A stretch of 64,000 nt of DNA from JAFGRU01 sp016934985 (GTDB lineage: Bacteria; Desulfobacterota; Desulfuromonadia; Desulfuromonadales; JAAYDE01). The stretch spans positions 124,001 to 188,000 of the forward strand of contig CAXXJQ010000003.1 in assembly GCA_963665045.2 (NCBI GenBank). The letters are read 5' to 3'. Position numbers and translations under genes: made by a program. Below the pieces are notes generated by a model. The model did not search any database. It worked only from the letters and a program-made list of their open reading frames with translations, and was not told the origin of the DNA. Within the stretch, counting starts at the first letter, position 1. Every line of letters begins with the position of its first letter. Positions 57,401 through 64,000 of this stretch are shown one piece after another.

Positions 57401-57571
57401 CAAATTATCTGTTGTTCAATTGATAAGCATGATGGCAACCGCCTCACCTATAAGACAGGCTCAATTGAAAACCCCGAAATTAATAAGCTTGTTATCAATA
57501 TTTTGGAAGGTACACGCCCCGCTTTCGATAATCGAGGCTCAAAATATTTAGATAAACCCAGCGCTTTTTAA
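54461..57571 (+). CDS. PHP-domain / SMC-like ATPase (TrlF family; Ppl-type defence candidate)
   Basis: A 1036-residue protein. The N-terminal PHP phosphoesterase domain (about 8-350) has metal-binding motifs DLHIHTPYS (His15, His17), GITDYF and HGSDAH (278-283). An ABC/SMC-like ATPase follows: Walker A GNKGNGKS (372-379), a long coiled coil (about 490-740), signature LSPGERGALL (near 910), Walker B LVIDQPEENLD (near 934-944) and ITHNPNLAVV. This matches the TrlF family and the 'polymerase/histidinol phosphatase-like' Ppl anti-phage protein. Its ATG overlaps the hsdS stop (ATGA), so it was coupled to hsdS translation. The gene is visibly A+T-richer than its neighbours, suggesting separate ancestry. 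Confidence 0.88.
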   Translation: MNDPRGSCWRKWDLHIHTPYSELNNGFETGFSQYAQKMLITALDKRIACVGITDYFLVRGYKELRELLADEEKLSKFLSPAQIDDVKKILFLPNIEFRSSRIIQKQSEKGEKKDSRINFHIIFSDSVSAETIEEDFLREIKFAADSGPATPEEEWSLTTGHLSDLGKKLKEQHAKFRERSNLFVGMMNAVVDHNEVIKILENKASKFRNKYLFVLPCDEDLSKIGWDGQGHQTRKLFYQSAHILFSANPNTRKFALGKSHNSVDEYLEEFKTLKPCLHGSDAHCFEELFEPAEGRYTWVKADPTFAGLRKTLIEPEERVFIGQIPEQLQHLDTCPTKFIKSVSIRKKPKSTLKEHWFNCQLPLNPSLIAIIGNKGNGKSALGETIGLLGKTKSTRAFSFLSEKRFRQVKNNKSTHFEGTLEWVSGGSETAPLDENPESNAYELVKYIPQNYLENLCNELGTTTETSFDEELRSVIFSHVKEEDRLGKTSLEDLIEYKTTQANKKVEILKKELAEITANLVALERKASSEYRTKLEGGLAAKRHELDSHEKNKPIEVPKPETSPEQKNDLNVLTQELTSAKEKLAEANEAISKIKAQLAPKNLLISAAQSLISLVENFERQVETFKAEAIPDIQKLGLQESDVFSLKLSKDSVANKCATLIEEKTALERDLDENVENSPAEKRKKLEDELKGVQSRLDAPHKNYEAYLARKAGWEKKRQEIIGSQDTPDSIEFYKEQIKNLSLISDKLISKRKNAVDKSKEIFREKAALAEVYSELYRPVQDFIDSNSVAKEQLQLLFNVEIADTGFADTFFTYVSQGVRGTFCGTEEGRKRLSKTLSDSDLSSEDGVGQFIERMIASLLMDERDGQAKTDVKDLVRKGQKVQSLYDFIYGLDYLRPKYSMGISGKALHELSPGERGALLLVFYLLVDQDDVPLVIDQPEENLDNQTVFNLLVPCVKAAKKRRQILIITHNPNLAVVCDAEQIICCSIDKHDGNRLTYKTGSIENPEINKLVINILEGTRPAFDNRGSKYLDKPSAF

Positions 57572-57686
57572 CTTATGACTTTACCTACTGAGCATAAAAC
57601 CGCCCATTCCCGGTGCCTGAAATATGTCGAAAAAATCGATACTTTGGTATGACTTGCCCCAAGATATCTGACACTGGAGAAATCCA

Positions 57687-58769
57687 ATGAGCTTTGATCC
57701 CAGTCAGCCTTACAATGATCTGCCTCTTCTTCCGCCTTTGGTGGATCTGGAAACCAAAGCCGTCCTGAAAAAATGCATTGCGGCCAACCGTGCTCTGGCC
57801 GAACTGAAAGGGGCTGGGGACCTGATTCCCAATCAGGCGATATTGATCAACTCTATCCCCTTGCAGGAAGCCAAGGCCAGTTCCGAAATCGAAAACATTG
57901 TCACTACCAGCGATGCCCTGTATCGGGCAGCGGCCAGCGAAACCGCTTCCGTTGATTCTTCCACCAAAGAAGTCCTTCGCTATCGCACCGCCCTTAAACG
58001 TGGTTACGATTTGCTTTCAGAAAGACCCCTTTCCGTTAACCTGATGATCGAGGTCTGCCGAGTTTTAAGGGACTCCGATATCGATGTCAGGAAAGTGCCG
58101 GGGACGGCCATTGCCAATCAGACCACCGGCCAAGTTTTGTATACACCACCCCAAGGCGAGGCGGTTATTCGTGAGAAACTCTCTAACCTCGAACAATATA
58201 TACACGGCGTGGACAACCTTGATCCCTTGATCAGGCTGGCTGTCATGCATTACCAGTTTGAGGCCATCCATCCCTTTCACGATGGCAACGGGCGAACGGG
58301 CCGCATTCTTAATATCCTCTATTTGGTTGAAAAAGGGCTGCTGAAAATACCGGTCCTGTACCTGAGCCGCCACATTATTCTGAACAAAAGCCCGTATTAC
58401 AGTCTTCTTCGAGAGGTGACGGAACAACAGGCGTGGGAGCCTTGGGTTCTATATATGCTGACCGCCGTGGAAGAGACCGCTCGGTGGACATGTGAAAAAA
58501 TCCTTGCGATACGTGACCTTTTGGAGGAAACGGTACAATTTTGCAGGGAAAAACTCCCCGGGAGGGTGTATTCCCGGGAATTGATCGATTTGATTTTCAC
58601 GCAGCCATATTGCAAGATTGCTTTCCTTGTCGATGCCGGACTGGCTGAGCGAAAAACCGCTGGCTCCTACCTGCAGGAACTCGAAAAGATTAAAGTTTTG
58701 AACTCCGTCAGGATCGGCAAGGAACGTATTTTCATCAATCCGGGGCTGGTGGAATTGTTGAGGAGCTAA
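57687..58769 (+). CDS. Fic-family protein (AMPylase type, class II)
   Basis: A 360-residue Fic protein. The active-site motif HPFHDGNGRTGR (195-206) is complete, so nucleotidyl transfer to target hydroxyls is expected. The N-terminal inhibitory helix S65-xxx-E69-N70 (SSEIENI) fits the (S/T)xxxE(G/N) rule, meaning the enzyme restrains itself. A C-terminal winged-helix-like part (about 290-355) may bind DNA. Fic genes of this kind are frequent passengers of type I RM loci. Targets are unknown. Confidence 0.92.
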   Translation: MSFDPSQPYNDLPLLPPLVDLETKAVLKKCIAANRALAELKGAGDLIPNQAILINSIPLQEAKASSEIENIVTTSDALYRAAASETASVDSSTKEVLRYRTALKRGYDLLSERPLSVNLMIEVCRVLRDSDIDVRKVPGTAIANQTTGQVLYTPPQGEAVIREKLSNLEQYIHGVDNLDPLIRLAVMHYQFEAIHPFHDGNGRTGRILNILYLVEKGLLKIPVLYLSRHIILNKSPYYSLLREVTEQQAWEPWVLYMLTAVEETARWTCEKILAIRDLLEETVQFCREKLPGRVYSRELIDLIFTQPYCKIAFLVDAGLAERKTAGSYLQELEKIKVLNSVRIGKERIFINPGLVELLRS

Positions 58770-58870
58770 AACGTGTCCAAAAAATCAAAAAATTTGGACA
58801 CGTTTTGATAACATGTCCACGACTTGGACATGTTTTTAGAATATGTCCAAGAAATCTAAAAAAATGGACA
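58768..58870. repeat. Three tandem TGTCCA palindromes
   Basis: IR1 58768-58806 (14-bp arms AAAACGTGTCCAAA), IR2 58811-58833 (9-bp arms ACATGTCCA), IR3 58844-58870 (6-bp arms TGTCCA). IR1 overlaps the Fic stop codon and could act as a terminator, but the shared core suggests a protein-binding site. Confidence 0.75.
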
Positions 58871-58889
58871 GAAGGAAGGATGGCTTCTG

Positions 58890-59081
58890 ATGCCCACGCC
58901 CGGCGAACAAAAAACCGTCCAATCCCGCATCCTGAAATACGCCCAGGACATCGGCTGGACCTTTGTGCACCGTGAAGAGGCCGAAGCGCGGCGCGGGTTC
59001 GATGCGGATGTGCCGGCGCAGGACCGGGCCAAGGGCGCTTCGCTCTTTTTTGATGATCTGCCGGATGCCAAGCTTGAATAA
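58890..59081 (+). pseudogene. Duplicated 5' stump of hsdR
   Basis: 63 codons almost identical to the start of the true hsdR at 61616 (GEQKTVQSRILKYAQDIGWT against GEHKTVQSRILKYAQDIGWT). Similarity stops abruptly at about 59076 and the frame ends at TAA 59081. It marks the place where hsdR originally began, before the SEC-C/GxxExxY segment was inserted or duplicated in. Confidence 0.92.
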
Positions 59082-59110
59082 AACCAACTGAAACCAATGG
59101 AAAGATTGCC

Positions 59111-60631
59111 ATGACGCTCGAACAGGCATTGGGACAATTAAAACCCTTTCAGGCCAAAGTCCCGGCGGATGCGCTGGAAATCATCCGCAACAACTGGAAT
59201 GACGCCGAGCCGGTATTGTTGGCGGAAATGGACCAGCGCATTGACCAGCCGCTGGAAGAAAGCCGCTCCGCTCTGTTTCTTTACGCCCTTTACCTGTGTG
59301 CGGAAATGCAGTGCGAGGCGGCCTTTGAACGCTATGTCCGAATTCTCCGCCTGCCGAACCTGCTGCTCGATACCCTGATCGGCGACATCCTGACTGAAGA
59401 TATGAATCAGATGCTGGCGCGGACCTGTGGAGGCCGCATCGATGCACTGAAGGCATTGGTCGAAGACGAAACGGTCAATGAATATGCCCGCTCGCAAGCT
59501 TTAATGGCGTTGGTGAATCTGGTTGTTGCCGGGACTTATGCGCGCGAAGAGGCGGAACAATACTGCGTCGATCTGTTGGCCCGGCGGCTGGAACGCCGGC
59601 CCTCACATATTTGGGATGCCGCCGCAACCATGGCCGAGAGGCTTCACATCAAGGCAGCCCTGCCGTTGATCGAGACCGCCTATCAACGTGGTTGGACGGA
59701 TTCCGGATTTCAGTCATTTGAGGAGATAAAAAGTGCATTAAGCACTCCCAATAATGAGGGGAGACTGACGGCCTTGCGGGAAAAAACAGCGGCTTTTGAC
59801 ACGGCCTATGAGATAAGCTTATTTGCCCGGAACTGGAAAGAAAAAGACAGCCTGTCGGAGCCTGATCCGATGGAGTTGTTAGAGGAACCCCGCGCGGCGC
59901 GCCGCCGGCGATCACAACCCAAAACCGCTAAAATCGGACGGAATGAGCCCTGTCCCTGCGGCAGCGGAAAAAAGTTCAAGAAGTGCTGCATTGACCGGAA
60001 GGATTTTTCCTCTTCAGAGGAAACGCCGGTGGATGAAGATTTTTTGAACCTTGCTGATGAATGGATCGCCGCCGGATATTATTATCTCGAACAAGATTGG
60101 CCCCACAAAGCGTTAATCTGTTGGTGGCAGGGTTGGCGGGAAGCCCAAATTATTCTCCCTAAAAGTGTTCAGGCTCCTGATACGGAGGAATGTAACGCTT
60201 TGTTTGCCAGTTGCGATTTCTTCGGCAATTGGCTGCAGGATTATTTGCTTATTCTCGAAGAGAACTTTGAACGTAATGCTGTAGCGGCTCAAAACGGCCT
60301 GGAATTTTGCCGACAGGCCGAGGGGCGTTTCTCTGCAATGAGCCCTCAACTAAAGTATTTTTTTATGGAGATAAGGTCCCGTCTCCTACTGGCCCTTGGA
60401 AGCCCGGAAGAAGCTTTTTCGTGTTTGAAGCAAATAATAGAATTACAGCCGGATTCTGCCCGAGGCTATGTTGTCCTTGCTGAAATATTGAGCGAGGATG
60501 CTTTGCGTTTCAATTTGCGCCCCGATATTGACCGTGCACGGGAATTATTGCTGCAGGCTCGCGAAAAGGCAAATGATTGCGAAGACTGGGATGTCGACGT
60601 ACGTCTTGAAGATTTAAAATTGTGCGATTGA
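59111..60631 (+). CDS. DUF1186/SEC-C motif protein
   Basis: A 506-residue helical-repeat protein. The N-terminal region (about 1-210) has HEAT/DUF1186-like repeats. A zinc-binding SEC-C motif, EPCPCGSGKKFKKCCI, lies near residues 279-294. The rest (about 305-505) looks TPR-like (ALGSPEEAFSCLKQIIELQP). SEC-C motifs bind zinc and are found in SecA and in many accessory proteins; the molecular role here is unknown. It stands inside the RM operon between a broken and an intact copy of the hsdR start. Confidence 0.8.
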   Translation: MTLEQALGQLKPFQAKVPADALEIIRNNWNDAEPVLLAEMDQRIDQPLEESRSALFLYALYLCAEMQCEAAFERYVRILRLPNLLLDTLIGDILTEDMNQMLARTCGGRIDALKALVEDETVNEYARSQALMALVNLVVAGTYAREEAEQYCVDLLARRLERRPSHIWDAAATMAERLHIKAALPLIETAYQRGWTDSGFQSFEEIKSALSTPNNEGRLTALREKTAAFDTAYEISLFARNWKEKDSLSEPDPMELLEEPRAARRRRSQPKTAKIGRNEPCPCGSGKKFKKCCIDRKDFSSSEETPVDEDFLNLADEWIAAGYYYLEQDWPHKALICWWQGWREAQIILPKSVQAPDTEECNALFASCDFFGNWLQDYLLILEENFERNAVAAQNGLEFCRQAEGRFSAMSPQLKYFFMEIRSRLLLALGSPEEAFSCLKQIIELQPDSARGYVVLAEILSEDALRFNLRPDIDRARELLLQAREKANDCEDWDVDVRLEDLKLCD

Positions 60632-60700
60632 AAATTTGTGGCACCGGAATATGTTCCCAAAATGCTGAAAGTCGAGCATCACGCGGAGACGCGGAGAAAA
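60631..60700 (+). repeat. Island repeat block, copy R3
   Basis: Contains ATGCTGAAAGTC and CACGCGGAGACGCGGAG, and is closely similar to 61042-61122. It is followed by an inverted partner CCCTCCGCGTGAACT (60735-60750). Confidence 0.75.
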
Positions 60701-60980
60701 CCATGAGAGGAATCTTTATCCCTTTGCATCTCCGGCCCTCCGCGTGAACTAACCGCCTTAAGAGGCTTGTTGAAATCAAGGCTCTCAGCAGTATCAAAAA
60801 AGGCAAAGAACTTTATTTTATCAATGATAACTTCCTATAGTTGCTGGTTGAATAACCCGATTCATAAAATCTGAAACATGTTAAGCAAACTAACATGAAC
60901 TGAAATTATGTTAAAAAACACCATAAAATTTTACATGTAATCATGGTGTGCACGATGGTTAAAAGTGAATTAGGCAATAT

Positions 60981-61028
60981 TCTTTTTAACTACGTAAAGC
61001 ATGGGTTGGTTTTATGTAGTTAAAAAGA
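60981..61028. repeat. Long inverted repeat
   Basis: Arms TCTTTTTAACTACGTAAA and TTTATGTAGTTAAAAAGA around a 12-base loop. It could be a terminator-like hairpin, but it lies far from any stop codon. Confidence 0.7.
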
Positions 61029-61041
61029 GCTTCACGCAATT

Positions 61042-61122
61042 AAAAATTTGTTGCACCGAATATGTCCAAAAAATGCTGAAAGTCAAGACTCACGGGGAGA
61101 CGCGGAGGGCACGGAGAAAAGC
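61042..61122 (+). repeat. Island repeat block, copy R4
   Basis: A second copy of the R3 block (GCACCG, AATATGTCCAAAAAATGCTG, GGAGACGCGGAGGGCACGG), with an inverted partner CCTCCGCGCCTCCGCGTGAG at 61142-61161. Confidence 0.75.
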
Positions 61123-61175
61123 GTGAAATCGAAATGGTTTTCCTCCGCGCCTCCGCGTGAGCCTAACCTACCGGG

Positions 61176-61616
61176 ATGACAAAAAACATGAGAGCGCTAG
61201 ATGATATCACCGGAGAAATTGTCGATGCTTCGGTCAGACTGCACATGGATCTGGGCCCGGGCTTGCTTGAAAGCGTCTACGAAAGACTGCTTGCAGAAAT
61301 TTTAACCCGGCGTGGTTTGGTGGTCGAGCGCCAAAAGCCGATCTGTTTCGAGTATGACGGCATTCGGTTTGATGATGGGTTTCGGGTTGATCTTCTGGTG
61401 GAAAATCAAGTTTTGGTTGAACTGAAATCCGTGGAAAAAGTCGCTCCAGTTCATTCCAAGCAGTTGCTGACCTATCTCCGCTTGATGAAACTCCCCGTAG
61501 GTCTGCTGATAAACTTCGGTGCCCCAACCCTCAAGGAAGGGCTTCATCGTATCGTCAACAATCTTGATCCCTCCGCATCTTCGCGTCTCCGCGTGAACCA
61601 AAAGAAGGTGGATTGA
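61176..61616 (+). CDS. GxxExxY protein
   Basis: A 146-residue protein of the GxxExxY family. The name motif is G29-LL-E32-SV-Y35 in LGPGLLESVYERLLAEIL. The strand RVDLLVENQVLVELKS has the D...ExK pattern of a PD-(D/E)XK nuclease fold. Function is unknown; genes of this family are commonly surrounded by GC-rich repeats of the kind present here. The last codons (SASSRLRVNQ) are encoded by another copy of the repeat (61573-61600). Its stop overlaps the hsdR start (TGATG). Confidence 0.88.
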   Translation: MTKNMRALDDITGEIVDASVRLHMDLGPGLLESVYERLLAEILTRRGLVVERQKPICFEYDGIRFDDGFRVDLLVENQVLVELKSVEKVAPVHSKQLLTYLRLMKLPVGLLINFGAPTLKEGLHRIVNNLDPSASSRLRVNQKKVD

Positions 61617-64000
61617 TGCCAACACCCGGCGAACACAAAACCGTCCAATCCCGTATCCTGAAATACGCCCAGGACATCGGCTGGACATTTGTGCCCCGTG
61701 AAGAGGCCGAAGCGCGGCGCGGGTTCGATGCTGATGTGCCGCCGCAGGACCGGGCCAAGGGGGCCTCGCTCTTTTTCGATGATCTGCTGGATGCCAAGGT
61801 CCGTGAATTCAATCCCCGCTACAGCGACGCCGAAGGCGCGTTGCTCGGCAGGTTCCGCCACTTTCATGCCGACATCTACGGCAACCGCGAGTTCATCGAC
61901 CATTTGCGCAACCGGGGCAAATACCTCGACCATGAGGAAAGCCGCGAGCGCGATCTGATCCTGATCGACTACAAAACCCCTGAAAACAATATCTTCGAAG
62001 TTACCGAGGAGTTTGCCTGCCACAACGGCCATTACGGCACCCGCGAGGATGTCGTGTTCCTCATCAACGGCATCCCGGTGCTGGTCATCGAGTGCAAGAA
62101 CACCACGAAAGACGAGGCCATTGCCCTGGGAATCGACCAGATTCGCCGTTACCACCGCGAGACACCGGAACTCTTTGTGCCTGAGCAGGTTTTTACCGCC
62201 ACCGACGCCATCGGTTTTTCTTACGGGGTGACCTGGAACACGGTGCGCCGGAATATCTTCAACTGGAAGCACGAAGAGGTCGGCAAACTGGAAGCAAAAA
62301 TCAAGAGCTTCTGCGCCATTCCGCAGGTTCTTGGCTTCCTCAAGGATTTCATCGTCTTTGCCGAAAAGGACGAGGAGCTGCACAAGTACATCCTGCGCCA
62401 GCATCAGACCGGGGCCGTAGAAAAGGTTGTGGAGCGGGCGCTGGAACCGAAGCGTACACGGGGCCTGGTCTGGCACACCCAGGGGAGCGGCAAGACCTTT
62501 ACCATGATCAAGACTGCGGAGTTGCTGTTCAAAGCTCCAAAGGCGGATAAGCCGACCATCCTGCTCATGATCGACCGCAATGAGCTGGAAGACCAGATGC
62601 TCAAGAACCTGGCGGCGCTGGGCCTGGGCAACCTGGAACACGCCGACCGCATCTCCACCCTGAACAAGCTGTTGCGCGACGATTACCGGGGCATCATCGT
62701 TACCATGATCCACAAGTTCCGTGACATGCCAGCGGATATCAACACCCGCTCCAATATTTATGTCCTGATCGACGAGGCCCACCGTACCACCGGCGGCGAT
62801 CTCGGCAACTTCCTCATGGCCGGTCTGCCCAACGCCACCTATATCGGTTTCACCGGCACCCCGGTGGACAAAACCGCCTACGGGCGGGGAACCTTCAAAA
62901 CCTTTGGTTGCGAGGATGACAAGGGCTACCTGCACAAATATTCCATCGCTGACAGCATCGAGGACGGAACCACCTTGCCCCTCTATTACAACCTTGCCCC
63001 GAATGAGATGCTGGTGCCCCACGAAACCCTGGACAAGGAATTTCTCTCCCTGGCCGAAGCCGAGGGTGTTGCCGATATCGATGAGCTGAACAAGATTCTT
63101 GAGCGGGCGGTGAACCTGAAGAACTTCCTCAAGGGCAAGGAACGTATCCGCCAGGTTGCCCGCTTTGTGGCCGAACACTATCGCGAAAATGTCGAGCCTT
63201 TGGGGTATAAGGCCTTTCTTGTCGGCGTAGACCGCGAGGCTTGCGCTTATTACAAGCACGCCTTGGATGAGTTCCTGCCGCCGGAATATTCCGAGGTTGT
63301 TTATACCGGGAATAACAACGATTCCGCGCTGCTGAAGGAGTTTCACCTCGACCCGAAGAGAGAGCGCCAGATCCGCAAAAGTTTCAACAAACTGAACCAG
63401 CAGCCGAAGATCCTCATTGTCACGGAAAAGCTCCTCACCGGTTTCGATGCGCCGGTCTTGTATGCCATGTATCTGGACAAGCCGATGCGCGATCATACCC
63501 TTCTGCAGGCTATCGCCCGGGTGAACCGCCCCTACGAGAACGAAGAGGCCGAAATGGTCAAGCCTCACGGTTTTGTCCTCGATTTTGTCGGCATCTTCGA
63601 CAAACTGGAAAAGGCCCTGGCCTTTGACAGCGACGAGATCAATGCGGTGGTCAAGGACCTTAAACTTCTCAAGGTGCTTTTTCGGGACAAGATGGAGCAG
63701 AAAGCACCTGAATATCTCGGATTGGTCGAACGCAATTTCGACGACAAGGATGTCGATGCCCTGGTCGAACATTTCCGTGGCCCTGAACGCCGCAAGGAGT
63801 TTTTCAAGGAATACAAGGAAATCGAGATGCTCTATGAAATCATCTCGCCCGATGCTTTTCTCAGACCTTTTATCGATAATTACGGCACCCTGTCGGCGAT
63901 CTATCATGTTGTGCGCAAGCAGTACACCAAACGGGTTTATGCCGACCGGGATTTCCAGCACAAGACCAACATGCTCGTTCAGGAGAGCATCGCCACCTAC
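61616..64000 (+). CDS. hsdR: Type I restriction endonuclease subunit R (cut by window edge)
   Basis: The first 795 codons of HsdR; the frame is open to the right edge. An N-terminal nuclease domain has PVLVIECKN (Glu159, Lys161). The SF2 helicase motor has Walker A TQGSGKT (288-294), DEAH (386-389), FTGTP and a motif VI-like QAIARVNRP. It uses ATP to pull DNA and cuts unmodified molecules with the HsdM and HsdS subunits. The 5' 187 bp are duplicated at 58890. The ATG overlaps the GxxExxY stop. A long open frame on the opposite strand is a codon-bias shadow. Confidence 0.96.
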   Translation, partial: MPTPGEHKTVQSRILKYAQDIGWTFVPREEAEARRGFDADVPPQDRAKGASLFFDDLLDAKVREFNPRYSDAEGALLGRFRHFHADIYGNREFIDHLRNRGKYLDHEESRERDLILIDYKTPENNIFEVTEEFACHNGHYGTREDVVFLINGIPVLVIECKNTTKDEAIALGIDQIRRYHRETPELFVPEQVFTATDAIGFSYGVTWNTVRRNIFNWKHEEVGKLEAKIKSFCAIPQVLGFLKDFIVFAEKDEELHKYILRQHQTGAVEKVVERALEPKRTRGLVWHTQGSGKTFTMIKTAELLFKAPKADKPTILLMIDRNELEDQMLKNLAALGLGNLEHADRISTLNKLLRDDYRGIIVTMIHKFRDMPADINTRSNIYVLIDEAHRTTGGDLGNFLMAGLPNATYIGFTGTPVDKTAYGRGTFKTFGCEDDKGYLHKYSIADSIEDGTTLPLYYNLAPNEMLVPHETLDKEFLSLAEAEGVADIDELNKILERAVNLKNFLKGKERIRQVARFVAEHYRENVEPLGYKAFLVGVDREACAYYKHALDEFLPPEYSEVVYTGNNNDSALLKEFHLDPKRERQIRKSFNKLNQQPKILIVTEKLLTGFDAPVLYAMYLDKPMRDHTLLQAIARVNRPYENEEAEMVKPHGFVLDFVGIFDKLEKALAFDSDEINAVVKDLKLLKVLFRDKMEQKAPEYLGLVERNFDDKDVDALVEHFRGPERRKEFFKEYKEIEMLYEIISPDAFLRPFIDNYGTLSAIYHVVRKQYTKRVYADRDFQHKTNMLVQESIATY

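Larger units (their letters stand above)
60632..61175. other. Gene-free repeat region before the GxxExxY gene
   Basis: Besides repeats R3 and R4 it holds an 18-bp hairpin (60981-60998 with 61011-61028; one G-T pair) and an A+T-rich stretch with many TGTTAA/TTAACA words. I see no gene. Confidence 0.6.

Noticed and set aside
61544..63961. An 805-codon open frame on the minus strand
   Set aside because: It is antisense to hsdR, which has all expected motifs. The frame is open because of codon bias and its translation resembles no family.
47760..64000. Integrase or tRNA attachment site marking an integrated island
   Set aside because: No integrase or tRNA is visible at the left edge. The right edge is outside the window, so integration cannot be claimed.
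48000..64000. CRISPR array in the defence island
   Set aside because: Repeats are few, unequally spaced and associated with gene junctions; no regular repeat-spacer pattern exists.

Overview
The window looks like chromosomal DNA from a member of the Desulfuromonadales (the former Deltaproteobacteria, around Desulfuromonas, Pelobacter and Geobacter). This rests on the sequence style of the complete rrn operon, an NtrY/NtrX pair, a PEP-CTERM surface protein under a sigma-54-type promoter, and many housekeeping proteins of that flavour. It is an inference, not a database match.

Layout. 1-8.1 kb holds the tail of glycogen phosphorylase, a frameshifted periplasmic binding protein, a methyltransferase, a degenerate EAL/HDOD signalling protein, a cyclic-nucleotide-binding protein, a PEP-CTERM protein and glnS. 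8.1-23.3 kb is core genome: a Nudix hydrolase, ubiE/menG, a large AsmA-like protein, then smc - roadblock-like gene - ftsY - zapB-like - zapA - 6S RNA - formyl-THF cyclo-ligase - rny - ymdB - tyrS. 23.4-28.7 kb is a 16S - tRNA-Ile - tRNA-Ala - 23S - 5S operon with two strong promoters and a terminator. 28.8-42.0 kb is a long minus-strand set: ntrX, ntrY, lpxC, ubiB, a phasin-like gene, a DUF2905 gene, a GGDEF gene, ruvB, ruvA, ruvC, yebC and a dnaJ/cbpA-type gene. 42.2-47.8 kb carries a protoporphyrinogen oxidase, an orphan eCIS-core (DUF4157) protein, thiM and thiE.

48.0 kb to the right edge is a defence island built on a type I restriction-modification operon. The order is hsdM - HigB/HigA-type toxin-antitoxin - DUF1016 nuclease - hsdS (split by an IS3 element) - a PHP-plus-SMC-like ATPase of the TrlF/Ppl type whose start overlaps the hsdS stop - Fic - a duplicated stump of hsdR - a SEC-C/DUF1186 protein - a GxxExxY protein - hsdR (running off the window). 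Short GC-rich repeats sit at the cassette junctions: two perfect 36-bp copies flank the toxin-antitoxin pair, and related copies surround the GxxExxY gene. The island therefore looks assembled by successive insertion into an RM backbone. The IS3 insertion removes the specificity subunit's C-terminus and may have changed or silenced modification.

A ~142-bp element with 12-bp inverted ends occurs as three full-length and two shortened copies between genes of the core region. It looks like a miniature mobile or REP-like family.
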